Positions 26,285-34,487 of a DNA stretch of 64,000 nucleotides are shown piece by piece (the first letter of the stretch is position 1; each line of letters begins with the position of its first letter). Origin of the DNA: Sipunculus nudus. Taxonomy: Eukaryota; Annelida; Sipuncula; Golfingiida; Sipunculidae. A program made the translations under genes and the position numbers. The notes beneath the pieces are model-generated. The model was given only the letters and a program-made list of their open reading frames with translations. It was not told where the DNA came from and ran no database searches. Location: the NCBI GenBank assembly GCA_026874595.1, contig JAPPUL010000079.1, positions 1,665,001 to 1,729,000 of the forward strand, read 5' to 3'.

Positions 26285-27367
26285 TTAAAATCTAAGATGA
26301 GCTGATTGGTTGAAGGACGTTCTTGCATGTCTGTAATTATCTATTAGATATTTGTCAAACGGTAAGTTTGTCTCTTCAAAGAATCTTTTCCATCCTATAC
26401 GGTCTATCCATTCTCCGAGGCGTTCCCAAGCTTTTCCACCTTTTTTATATGCCATTAATATGTTTTTAACAACTTCGTTTACCTCAGGCCAGCGAGGAGG
26501 GTTATTTGGCAATCCGTGAGCAACAAGTTTCATATTTGTTGGTTTGGTTCTGGCGTTAGCATTTTTGCCTCCGACCCATATTGCAAGTTGAGAATAGTCT
26601 GGATGGTTTATTTCCATAGCGGGGCAAGCTCCAAAACACGCACCGCAACATATGCATTTATCTTCTACAACCATTAGGGATGGTTGACCGTTTACAGTTG
26701 TTGGTCTTATTGCGGCTACTGGGCACCTTGCTACTGCTTTAGGCATTTCGCATACTCCGGCCAAGACTTCATGATTTATTCTTGGTGGTCTTGTGTGTTG
26801 TACGACTACTGCAAGGTCGGCTTGTCCGCCGCAGTTTATCTCGCAACAAGAGGTTGAGAGTCTGACCCGGTTTGGCATTTCTTCTTTTATGAATTCGTCA
26901 AAAAGGCCATCCATCATGCTTTTGTTAACGCCTGAGGCATCTGTTGCAGGTATATCGCAATGTAGCCATCCTTGCGTATGTGCTACCGCAGATACCGAGT
27001 TTCCTGTTCCTCCGACTGGATGTCCTTTAAGTTCAAGTTCTCTGATTAGGGCTTCTGCTCTTTCCCATGTGCGGCACATCATTTCTACGTTATTTCTTAT
27101 AGTAAAACGCATATATCCATCTGCATATTTATCTGCAAGATCGCACAAGGTTCTTACTATATCTACAGTAACTTGTCGTTGTGTTGCTGCTCTTACTGTG
27201 AATATCTCAGCACCGGTTTTGGATACGTGCCTAAGGACTCCTGGTCTTGGTCTTTCGTGATATTGCCATTTTCCATAATTTTCTATTATTACGGGATGCA
27301 ACATTTCTTTATATGGTTTTGGTCCTGACTCTATTGTCTCCCATGTTCTTTTTGTTTTATCTGCCAT
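26285..27367 (-). CDS. dsrB: dissimilatory sulfite reductase beta subunit, oxidative type
   Basis: DsrB forms the siroheme sulfite reductase with DsrA. Landmarks are RPGVLRHVS, STSCCEINCGGQADLAVVV (siroheme/cluster Cys region), VARCPVAAIRP, a ferredoxin insert CICCGACFGACPAMEIN, and the C-terminus ending in HLRF. The INCGGQ block and the C-terminal end agree with what I remember of reverse (sulfur-oxidising) DsrB rather than the sulfate-reducer form. This is by eye, not a tree. I chose the ATG at 27367 because ggagg lies 5 bp upstream, and a start four codons earlier (27379) is possible. It follows dsrA by 26 bp. Confidence 0.93.
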   Translation of the reverse strand: MADKTKRTWETIESGPKPYKEMLHPVIIENYGKWQYHERPRPGVLRHVSKTGAEIFTVRAATQRQVTVDIVRTLCDLADKYADGYMRFTIRNNVEMMCRTWERAEALIRELELKGHPVGGTGNSVSAVAHTQGWLHCDIPATDASGVNKSMMDGLFDEFIKEEMPNRVRLSTSCCEINCGGQADLAVVVQHTRPPRINHEVLAGVCEMPKAVARCPVAAIRPTTVNGQPSLMVVEDKCICCGACFGACPAMEINHPDYSQLAIWVGGKNANARTKPTNMKLVAHGLPNNPPRWPEVNEVVKNILMAYKKGGKAWERLGEWIDRIGWKRFFEETNLPFDKYLIDNYRHARTSFNQSAHLRF

Positions 27368-27393
27368 TATGGCCTCCATATTCGATATTAATA

Positions 27394-28590
27394 CTAATAA
27401 GCTGTTTTAAAGAAAGGATTGTCTCTTGGATGAGCTACCATGTCTATATTTGCTTCTATTTCCATGTCATCTAAGAATTGTTGGATGCTTACTCTTTCTA
27501 TTGTCTCTCCGATACGTTCATGGTCAAGCCCATTATCGCACCACCATTCTATGGCTTTGTCTATGAAATCCATAAACTTTTTACGGTCTTCGTCTGTATC
27601 CATTTTCATAAATGGTATTATTACAGATCCTAGCATGTTTCCTACTTTAAGATGTCCTTTTCCGCCCATAAGGAGGGTAATACCTCTTTCTTTACCAGGT
27701 GAAAGAGCCTTTGGCATAACGTTTAGACAATGCATACATTTAACACAGTTTCTATCATCTATTTCAAGTTCCTGACCATTTAAGGACATGCATTTTGTAG
27801 GGCAGAACATCATTACTTCGTTTACAAACGCATCTGTTCCGTTTTGGTCTATCCAGTTTTTAAATTCTTCTTGGTTAATCACTATGTCGTCTTTCCACAT
27901 TCCTATTACTGCAATGTCTGAACGTTGTATTGCGTTCATACAATCATTTGGACAGCCGGAAAACTTAAATTTAAGCTTGTAGGGTAACTCTGGCCTGTGT
28001 ACGAAGTCTGTATAGTGTTTTAATACCTGGAAATGAGTTTCTAGTGTGTCGTAACAGGCTTGTTCGCACCGGGCAGGTCCTACGCATGAGGCTCCTGTTC
28101 TAACGCAACCTCCGGCACCGCCAAGGTCCCAACCTAATTTGTTTATCTCATCAAAGCATTCTTGGAGATTTGATTCTTCTATTCCTTGTAACTGTAGGTT
28201 TCCCGTTTGACCGTGCATAGAGATTAATCCAGACCCGTATTTTTCCCAAATGTCACATACTTCTCTTAGCGATTTTGTGCTGTAGTGTAATCCTGGTGCC
28301 GGCTGTACTCGCATTGTGTGGAATTCTTTTGCCTCTGGGAATTTGTCTGATATCATCGAATAGCGACTTATTATACCAGAACCATAGCCTACTACTCCTA
28401 CCACTCCGCCCTTCCAGTAACCAAGTCGTGTCTTGTATGAGTATTCTAGCTGATCCATAACGCCTCTTACCATCGGCTTTTTTGACTTCTCTGCATAGTC
28501 CTTAAACCCCTTTATGAAACTAGGCCAAGGCCCATTCTCAAGCTCATCAATAATTGGCGTTTTATTTAAAAATTGTCCGTTTTCTGCCAT
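27394..28590 (-). CDS. dsrA: dissimilatory sulfite reductase alpha subunit
   Basis: DsrA is the catalytic partner of DsrB and in sulfur oxidisers releases sulfite from DsrC-bound sulfur. Landmarks are MRVQPAPGLHYSTKSLREVC, SMHGQTGNLQLQG, the cluster/siroheme Cys set CVRTGASCVGPARCEQACYD with KFSGCPNDCMNAIQRSD, and the ferredoxin insert around CVKCMHCLNVMPKAL. The 398-residue length is typical. It heads a dsrA-dsrB-dsrL-small-gene operon. A good aggagat site precedes the ATG. The long upstream leader contains a G-rich tandem repeat on the transcribed sense strand (28700-28790). Confidence 0.95.
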   Translation of the reverse strand: MAENGQFLNKTPIIDELENGPWPSFIKGFKDYAEKSKKPMVRGVMDQLEYSYKTRLGYWKGGVVGVVGYGSGIISRYSMISDKFPEAKEFHTMRVQPAPGLHYSTKSLREVCDIWEKYGSGLISMHGQTGNLQLQGIEESNLQECFDEINKLGWDLGGAGGCVRTGASCVGPARCEQACYDTLETHFQVLKHYTDFVHRPELPYKLKFKFSGCPNDCMNAIQRSDIAVIGMWKDDIVINQEEFKNWIDQNGTDAFVNEVMMFCPTKCMSLNGQELEIDDRNCVKCMHCLNVMPKALSPGKERGITLLMGGKGHLKVGNMLGSVIIPFMKMDTDEDRKKFMDFIDKAIEWWCDNGLDHERIGETIERVSIQQFLDDMEIEANIDMVAHPRDNPFFKTAY

Positions 28591-28699
28591 AATTACTTAT
28601 CTCCTAATAAAAATAATATTTATTCTTTGTACACCATGTCTATACTGCCCTTTGCCCTCTTTTAAGATCTCCACCTTAAACACCTCTCCTTAACCCCTC

Positions 28700-28790
28700 A
28701 CTCCCCCTTCTCCCCCTTCTGCTCCCCCTTCTGCTCCCCCTTCTGCTCCCCCCTTCTGCTCCCCCCTTCTTCCCCCTCTTAATCTCCCAT
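28700..28790 (-). repeat. G-rich tandem repeat in the dsrA leader
   Basis: On the dsr sense strand the unit gggggagcagaa (12-13 bp) is repeated about four to five times with flanking partial copies, giving six or more runs of five or six G residues spaced about 7 bases apart. It ends about 110 bp upstream of the dsrA start. If transcribed it would be a strongly purine-rich leader able in principle to form a G-quadruplex. It also resembles repeated Shine-Dalgarno cores. Confidence 0.85.
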
Positions 28791-28854
28791 TCCTGCGTCC
28801 CCTATACAAAAACAGCTTTAGAGTATAAAAGTTCCAAAATCTAATATATTTTTT

Positions 28855-28900
28855 CTTTTAACTTTCTTCTTTTAACTTTCTTCTTTTAACTTTCTTTTAA
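28855..28900 (-). repeat. 14-bp tandem repeat (about three copies)
   Basis: The unit ttttaactttcttc (plus strand) is repeated with a shortened last copy, upstream of the G-rich tract. No function is visible. Confidence 0.8.
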
Positions 28901-29121
28901 CATCATATATAGAGAGTATTCTAATTGATTATTATATTCCCCAATACTGATTGCCTTTGATTGCCTTTGGTACAGGATTTAGTGCAAGATAAGAAAGCTA
29001 TTACTCCAGATTGCAATATAGTATATCTTGTTAGCTAGTAGTTCTTTTTTTATTAATTCTTAATAAAAGATTATCAGGTAGCTTTTGGAGTAGTGTTTTT
29101 GTTAGAAATGATGCGATTCTA

Positions 29122-29168
29122 TAGTAATAGCTTTTTGTTGTAATAGCTTTTTGTTGTAATAGCTTTCA
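29122..29168. repeat. 16-bp tandem repeat (nearly three copies)
   Basis: The unit gtaatagctttttgtt is repeated in the spacer between dsrA and the alcohol dehydrogenase gene. Confidence 0.8.
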
Positions 29169-29190
29169 TTATGTGTCTTTTTGTTTATTT

Positions 29191-29210
29191 CATTTTGCTA
29201 TAGCAAAATG
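29191..29210. promoter_or_regulatory. perfect 20-bp palindrome
   Basis: cattttgctatagcaaaatg is a perfect inverted repeat 46 bp beyond the alcohol dehydrogenase stop. It has no T-tract on either strand, so it is a poor intrinsic terminator. It could be a dimeric-repressor operator for the dsr promoter or a transcript-end hairpin. Confidence 0.5.
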
Positions 29211-29255
29211 GAATAGGTTCAGGGTTTTTATTAAATTAAATAGTCAGGACTTGTG

Positions 29256-30287
29256 TTAAGACATGTTAACTACAACCCGTCCTTTTAATTTCCCCTTTTT
29301 CATTTTGTCTAAGATATTGTTTATATTCTCAAGTTTATCCGCCGTGACATGAGAACTTATCTTGTTATTAGAAGTTGCAAAATCAATTGCCTCCTGTAAG
29401 TCGCTCCTTGTACCTACTATCGAACCCCTTATAGTTATCCCATTTAGAATAGTATAAAAGATAGACATAGACATTTTACCAGGAGGGAGGCCGTTCATAG
29501 CTATAGTGCCACCTCTTCTAACACTATTAAATGCTTGCTCTACAGATGATTCTGATACGGCTGTAACAACAGCTCCGTGAGCACCGCCAATTTCCTTTTT
29601 TAAAACTTCGCCTGGGTCTTCTTCTTTAGCATTTACAACTATAGATGCACCGGATTCTTTTGCAAGGTCAAGTTTGTCTTTAGCAATATCAACTGCTGCG
29701 ACGTTTCGACCCATAGCCTTTGCATATTGAATAGCTAAATGTCCAAGTCCGCCAACCCCAAAAACACTAACCCATTCGCCCGGTTTGGTGTCAGTTTGTT
29801 TAAGACTCTTATAAACAGTAACGCCGGCACAAAGAATAGGAGCGATTTTAAGGAAGTTAACATCTTTTGGTAACTTGCCAACATAGTTTGGATCAGCTAT
29901 AACATACTCTGCATAGCCGCCGTCTACAAAGTAACCTGCATTTAGTTGCTTTAGACAAAGCGTTTCACGCCCAGTATAGCAATATTCACAATTACCGCAT
30001 GCTGTATATAACCATGGTACGCCAATTGCATCACCCTCTTTTACGTTTTTAACGTCTTTGCCAGCAGCAACGACATATCCCACACCCTCATGTCCTGGGA
30101 TAAGCGGGAGTTTTGGTTTTATAGGCCAATCGCCTTCGGCGGCATGTAGGTCAGTATGACAAACTCCACTTGCTAGCGTCTTCATTAAAACCTCATTTGA
30201 CTTTAACTGTCTTACGGGAACCTCTTCTATAGATAGAGGTTTTCCGAATTCTCTGACTACAGCAGCTTTCATTTTTTTTGGTAACAT
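29256..30287 (-). CDS. adhP: zinc-dependent alcohol dehydrogenase
   Basis: This is a medium-chain dehydrogenase of the AdhP/AdhA type (alcohol + NAD to aldehyde), cytoplasmic. Catalytic zinc ligands are in SGVCHTDLHAAEGDW and GHEGVGYVVAAG. Structural zinc is in CGNCEYCYTGRETLC. The NAD fold is VSVFGVGGLGHLAIQYAKAM. About 343 residues is typical. I place the start at 30287, where aaggaggag precedes the ATG. An upstream in-frame ATG (30344) would add 19 residues that are not typical of the family. It is divergent from tag. Confidence 0.93.
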   Translation of the reverse strand: MLPKKMKAAVVREFGKPLSIEEVPVRQLKSNEVLMKTLASGVCHTDLHAAEGDWPIKPKLPLIPGHEGVGYVVAAGKDVKNVKEGDAIGVPWLYTACGNCEYCYTGRETLCLKQLNAGYFVDGGYAEYVIADPNYVGKLPKDVNFLKIAPILCAGVTVYKSLKQTDTKPGEWVSVFGVGGLGHLAIQYAKAMGRNVAAVDIAKDKLDLAKESGASIVVNAKEEDPGEVLKKEIGGAHGAVVTAVSESSVEQAFNSVRRGGTIAMNGLPPGKMSMSIFYTILNGITIRGSIVGTRSDLQEAIDFATSNNKISSHVTADKLENINNILDKMKKGKLKGRVVVNMS

Positions 30288-30435
30288 AATTCTCCTCCTT
30301 AAACTATTAGTATAAAGGTAAATATATTGAATTGTATAATCCATTTAATTAGATATATATTTTATTTTTTATTATACTTTATTAACTTAATTTTTATTTG
30401 GTGTTATCTATTTTTTTTGTTGCTATATTGAATTT

Positions 30436-31011
30436 ATGGATAAAAGAAGATGTTCTTGGGTATTGGATGACCCTTTGTATATAAGATATCATGATATGGA
30501 GTGGGGGAGAGCGGTTTTTGATGATTTGAAGTTATTTGAATATCTTGTTTTGGATTCTTTACAGGCTGGTCTTAGTTGGAAGATAATACTTGATAAACGA
30601 GAGGATTTGAGAAAAGCTTTTGACTTTTTCACTCCGGGCAAGATAGTACAATATGATGAGGCGAAAGTAGAGTTGCTTATGGGTGATAGGGGGATAATAC
30701 GAAATCGTCTTAAGATAGAAGCTACTATTACTAATGCTAAGGTGTTTTTTGAGGTTGTTGGTGAATATGGCTCTTTTAACAAATATATTTGGTCTTTTGT
30801 AGGAGGGCGTCCGATTATAAATTCATGGCGGGATTTAGAGAGTATACCAACGAAAACAAAAGAATCTATCAAGATGAGTAATGACATGAAGAAAAGAGGC
30901 TTTAGGTTTGTGGGTCCGACTTGTTGTTATGCATTTATGCAGGCTGTGGGGCTGGTTTTTGATCATACAACGGACTGTTTCTTGTATGATGAGCTTCAGG
31001 GGAGAATATGA
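30436..31011 (+). CDS. tag: 3-methyladenine DNA glycosylase I
   Basis: Tag removes 3-methyladenine from alkylated DNA. At 191 residues it is full length. Landmarks are RCSWVLDDPLYIRYHDMEWG, LFEYLVLDSLQAGLSWKIIL, and the C-terminal FRFVGPTCCYAFMQAVGLV with DHTTDCF. The Cys near the N-terminus with the late His and Cys form the zinc site of the family. It stands alone, divergent from the alcohol dehydrogenase. Confidence 0.95.
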   Translation: MDKRRCSWVLDDPLYIRYHDMEWGRAVFDDLKLFEYLVLDSLQAGLSWKIILDKREDLRKAFDFFTPGKIVQYDEAKVELLMGDRGIIRNRLKIEATITNAKVFFEVVGEYGSFNKYIWSFVGGRPIINSWRDLESIPTKTKESIKMSNDMKKRGFRFVGPTCCYAFMQAVGLVFDHTTDCFLYDELQGRI

Positions 31012-31176
31012 GCCGCTCATTGTATCGGATTTACACACTATTGTCATAATGACACTAAAATAACACGCTAAAAAATTCAATATCTTATATAAATATCTAC
31101 TTGCAAAAAACAATATAAGCCTAAACATAGTTATAGATGGTCTTTTGATGTTGCATAAGATATTTTACAGATTGGT

Positions 31177-31192
31177 TGGCACGCATCTTGAT
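31177..31192 (+). promoter_or_regulatory. sigma54-like promoter ahead of the hsp20 pair
   Basis: TGGCACG, four bases, then TTGAT closely follows the sigma54 pattern TGGCACG-N4-TTGCW. The -24 element is exact, while the -12 element has GA instead of GC. A start near 31204 would leave a short leader with the aaggagg site before hsp20 at 31243. Confidence 0.45.
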
Positions 31193-31242
31193 GTTAAAGT
31201 ATGTATAGAATGAAAAAAAAGACTTAAGGAGGTTTTAGAAAG

Positions 31243-31656
31243 ATGTTAAACATGCTAAGAGAAATTGATAGGTTCGAAAGGGAGCTTTTGGAACCATTTT
31301 TACATTTTGGTTTTGGGAGGAGGGGGTCATTTTCAAATACGAAGAGTGATGTTGTAAGCGATGAGACAGGCTATAGCGTTTATAGTGCAATACCTGGCAT
31401 CGATATTAAAGATGTAGATATAGTGTACTATGGTGGGATATTACGAATAGAGGGAAATCGCAAGGCGGTAGTTGAAGATGATTCTGGTTGGACTTTAGTT
31501 CAGAGTGAGATTGAGGAAGGTCGTTTTAAGAGGGAGTTTAGGTTTAGTGAGACGATAGACCAAGAAGGTATAAACGCAAGTTATAGTGAAGGGATTTTAA
31601 AGGTTTACTTGCCAAAGGCAAAGAAAAGCCAGCCAATAAAGATAGAGGCAAACTAA
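31243..31656 (+). CDS. hsp20: Hsp20 small heat-shock protein, copy 1
   Basis: This is an ATP-independent holdase of the alpha-crystallin family, 137 residues. The alpha-crystallin domain spans about 38-130: YSVYSAIPGIDIKDVDIVYY, GILRIEGNRK, FKREFRFSETIDQEGINASY and the closing GILKVYLPKAK. A short C-terminal extension contains QPIKIEA, an IxI-like tail. It is first of a two-gene hsp20 operon with an aaggaggt site. Confidence 0.93.
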   Translation: MLNMLREIDRFERELLEPFLHFGFGRRGSFSNTKSDVVSDETGYSVYSAIPGIDIKDVDIVYYGGILRIEGNRKAVVEDDSGWTLVQSEIEEGRFKREFRFSETIDQEGINASYSEGILKVYLPKAKKSQPIKIEAN

Positions 31657-31708
31657 ACATGAAAATGGATAGAACAAAAATAATAAAACAAAAAAAGGAG
31701 TAATAAAA

Positions 31709-32095
31709 ATGAGTATCCTAAAAACAAGAGAAAAAGATAAAGAAGTAGGAAGAAATAAAGAAGTAGGAAGAGAGAATATACCACTTGATGAATACGTACC
31801 AAATACAGATGTATTTGAAAGTGATAAATCCTATCTTGTGATATCAGATTTACCTGGGGTATCGAAGGAGGGGCTTGAGATAAAGTTAGATGGAGATATA
31901 CTAAGTATCGAAGGAGAGGTTGATGAAAAGCATAAGGGACATTATGCAAGGATATATAAGAGGAGATTTCAAGTAAATCCTGAGTCAATAGATAGTGAGG
32001 GTGTTAGGGCAAATATATCTCAAGGGCTTTTGAAAGTTACGTTACCAAAGTCTTTGCAGGCAAAGGCAAAGCAGATAACAATAAATGCAGATTAG
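31709..32095 (+). CDS. hsp20: Hsp20 small heat-shock protein, copy 2
   Basis: This is the second alpha-crystallin chaperone, 128 residues. Core motifs are SYLVISDLPGVSKEGLEIKL, GDILSIEGEVDE, YARIYKRRFQVNPESIDSEG and GLLKVTLPK, with the tail KQITINAD. It diverges clearly from copy 1, so the two may form mixed oligomers (inference). The N-terminus carries KEVGRNKEVGREN, the product of a 15-bp tandem duplication at 31739-31772. A strong terminator follows. Confidence 0.93.
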   Translation: MSILKTREKDKEVGRNKEVGRENIPLDEYVPNTDVFESDKSYLVISDLPGVSKEGLEIKLDGDILSIEGEVDEKHKGHYARIYKRRFQVNPESIDSEGVRANISQGLLKVTLPKSLQAKAKQITINAD

Positions 32096-32141
32096 GTTCT
32101 TTTTAAAAGATAAAAGAGAAAGGGATTAGACTATAGAAAGG

Positions 32142-32203
32142 AGTCGGGTCTTTAAATGTCTTGTTAAATTTAATGATAAGCAAAAGAGGCCCGACTTTTT
32201 TTT
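32142..32203 (+). terminator. rho-independent terminator after hsp20 pair
   Basis: AGTCGGG (32142-32148) pairs perfectly with CCCGACT (32190-32196), and the stem extends by several more pairs including wobbles. It is followed by eight T residues (32196-32203). It ends the hsp20 operon before htpG. Confidence 0.85.
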
Positions 32204-32381
32204 ATATAAGTAAGCTAGCCGTTAATAATCATGCTTTTTATTATTCTATAAAAAGCCTAACAAAAAAGCATAACAAAAAGATCAATAAAGAAAGCACTAA
32301 ATCAAAGGCTATGGTATTTATTTAAAAAAGCTATTTAAAAGCAAAATAATATATTGTTATAAGCGGAGGAAAAGTAAAAAA

Positions 32382-34367
32382 ATGGGAGTAAAGAGTCTAA
32401 AATTCAAGACAGAGGCACAGAAGGTATTAAAGTTAGTAACACATTCGTTATACTCAAATAAGGATATCTTTTTGCGGGAGTTGATATCAAACGCCTCAGA
32501 TGCGATAGAGAAGCTTAGATTTGAATCGCTGACAAATAAGGAGTTGCTTGAGGGGAGGGAGGGGGAAGATTTTAGGATAAAGCTTTATGTAGACAAAGAG
32601 CAAAAGACGCTAACGGTAGAAGATAATGGTATAGGGATGAGTGAGTCGGACATGATATCTAATTTGGGTACGATAGCGCGTTCTGGGACGCAAGCATTTT
32701 TGGAATATATGCAAAAGCAAAAGGATGATGGGCTTAAGGAGAGTCCTGAATTCATAGGGCAATTTGGGGTAGGGTTTTATTCTTCATTTATGGTATCGAC
32801 TAAGGTTTTGGTACACAGTAGGAAGGCAGGAGAGGAGGGAGGGTATTTATGGGAATGTTCGGGGGAGGAGAAATTCAGTATTAAGGAGAAGGCAAAAGAA
32901 GGTGTTGGGACAGTGATAACATTGTATCTTACAGAAGAGGCTAAGGACTATCTTGAGGAATGGAAGATACGCGAGATAGTAAGGAAGTACGCAGATTATA
33001 TAGAGTTTCCGATAGTTATGGATGTAGAGCGAGAGGAGGAGGTGGATAAGGGGGATGCTGGTGGGAGTTTAGATGAAAAAGATGATAAGGAAGTGGATGA
33101 AAAAGCTAAGGGAGAGGAGAAGGAGCCTGAGTATAAGAAGGTGGTAAAGGAAGAGACATTAAACAGTCAAAAGGCGATGTGGTTGCGTGGAAAAGATGAG
33201 ATAAAAGAAGAGGAGCACGAAGAGTTTTATAAACACCTATCACATGATTTTTCAAAGCCGTTAAAACATATACATTATAGCGCAGAAGGGACAACAGAAT
33301 TCAAGGCATTAATCTATATACCGAGTAAAAGGCCCTTTGATTTGTTTACTAGAGAGCATCCAAAGAGTAATATACATTTATATGTAAAACGAGTATTTAT
33401 CCTAAGCAACTCAGAGTACGTGCTGCCGGAGTACTTAAGATTTGTGTATGGGGTAGTAGATTCAAGCGACTTGCCGTTAAACATATCCCGAGAGCATTTA
33501 CAAGAGCATGCGATATTGAAGGTGATAAAGAAGAGTTTGGTAAATAAGATATTAAACACGCTAATAGAGCTAAAAGAAAAAGATGCGAATGGAGAGTATA
33601 AGAGTTTTGTAGAGGAGTTTGGATCATTGCTTAAGGAGGGGGTGTACGGAGATCATGAGAATCGAGAGAAGCTGTTGTCGTTGTTGATGTACTATTCGAC
33701 AAAATCTAAGGAGAGCCAAACGAGTTTAGATGAATATATAGGTCGGATGGGAGAGGGACATAATGAGATATATTACATATCGGGAGAAGATAAGGAGTCG
33801 TTGGAAAAGATGGCACATCTTGAAGTATTTAGGAAGAAAGATTATGAGGTATTATATTTTCTTGAGCCGATAGATGAGATAATGTTGCAATATGGGCTTG
33901 AGTATAAGGGGAAGAAGTTCAAGTCTATATCTAAGGGGGATATAGATTTGGGTAAGGGGGGTGTGGATGAGGGAATGGATAAGGATAGTAAGGAGAAGCT
34001 TGAGGGGGTATTAAAATATATAAAAGAAGAGTTAAAAGAAGAGATAAAGGAAGTAAAGCTGTCCGACAGGTTAGTGGAGAGTGTAGCGTGTTTAGTAAAC
34101 GATGCAAATGACATGAGTGCAAGTCTTGAAAAGATAATGAAGGCATATAATAAAGAGTTACCGAAGTCAAAGCGAATACTTGAATTAAACGGGCGTCATG
34201 CGGTAGTTGAGAAGATGAAGAAGATATATGAGGCGGATGCAAGCGATGCAAGGCTTAAGGATTATACATATTTAATATATGATCAAGCCTTAATATCTGA
34301 GGGGAGCAAGGTATCAGATCCGGCAAGGCTATGTAAGAAGATATCGGAGTTGTTGGTTAATGTATAG
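32382..34367 (+). CDS. htpG: chaperone protein HtpG (Hsp90)
   Basis: This is the bacterial Hsp90, an ATP-dependent cytoplasmic chaperone. The GHKL ATP site is intact: LRELISNASDAIEKLRFES, VEDNGIGMSESDMI, GTIARSGTQ and GQFGVGFYSSFMV. The middle domain has FELFTRE-like PFDLFTREHPKSNIHLYVKR and DLPLNISREHLQ. A C-terminal dimerisation domain follows. The 661 residues include a charged Asp/Lys/Glu insert at about 212-255. It follows the hsp20 operon, forming a protein-folding cluster, and has a gcggaggaaa site. Confidence 0.96.
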   Translation: MGVKSLKFKTEAQKVLKLVTHSLYSNKDIFLRELISNASDAIEKLRFESLTNKELLEGREGEDFRIKLYVDKEQKTLTVEDNGIGMSESDMISNLGTIARSGTQAFLEYMQKQKDDGLKESPEFIGQFGVGFYSSFMVSTKVLVHSRKAGEEGGYLWECSGEEKFSIKEKAKEGVGTVITLYLTEEAKDYLEEWKIREIVRKYADYIEFPIVMDVEREEEVDKGDAGGSLDEKDDKEVDEKAKGEEKEPEYKKVVKEETLNSQKAMWLRGKDEIKEEEHEEFYKHLSHDFSKPLKHIHYSAEGTTEFKALIYIPSKRPFDLFTREHPKSNIHLYVKRVFILSNSEYVLPEYLRFVYGVVDSSDLPLNISREHLQEHAILKVIKKSLVNKILNTLIELKEKDANGEYKSFVEEFGSLLKEGVYGDHENREKLLSLLMYYSTKSKESQTSLDEYIGRMGEGHNEIYYISGEDKESLEKMAHLEVFRKKDYEVLYFLEPIDEIMLQYGLEYKGKKFKSISKGDIDLGKGGVDEGMDKDSKEKLEGVLKYIKEELKEEIKEVKLSDRLVESVACLVNDANDMSASLEKIMKAYNKELPKSKRILELNGRHAVVEKMKKIYEADASDARLKDYTYLIYDQALISEGSKVSDPARLCKKISELLVNV

Positions 34368-34417
34368 GATGAGCAAGAGGGCTGGGTAAGAGAATTAAGA
34401 TATAAAAAGAGTGTTTA

Positions 34418-34487
34418 GAAAAGGTGTGAGGGAAAAGGTGTGAGGGAAAAGATATGAGGGAAAAGATATGAGGGAAAAGGTGTGAGA
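34418..34487 (+). repeat. 14-bp tandem repeat making coupled minicistrons before ddl
   Basis: Five copies of a 14-bp unit (consensus gtgagggaaaaggt, with gat variants) run into the ddl start. Each copy begins with GTG or ATG at 34426, 34440, 34454 and 34468, reads five codons (V/M-R-E-K-V/I) and stops at a TGA that overlaps the next start codon. The last TGA (34483-34485) overlaps the ddl GTG (34482-34484). Each unit also carries an aggga ribosome-binding core. Confidence 0.9.

Larger units (their letters stand above)
28591..29255. other. dsr upstream region, 665 bp, no gene
   Basis: No ORF is supported. It contains three tandem-repeat tracts (described separately), a 20-bp perfect palindrome, and the 3' region of the alcohol dehydrogenase gene. 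The dsr promoter should lie here on the reverse strand. I could not point to a convincing -35/-10 pair. Confidence 0.5.

Noticed and set aside
28700-28790. CRISPR array
   Set aside because: The 12-13 bp units are directly adjacent with no unique spacers, so it is a tandem repeat, not a CRISPR.
29191-29210. Rho-independent terminator for the alcohol dehydrogenase gene
   Set aside because: The inverted repeat is perfect but lacks a T-tract, so I list it only as a palindrome.
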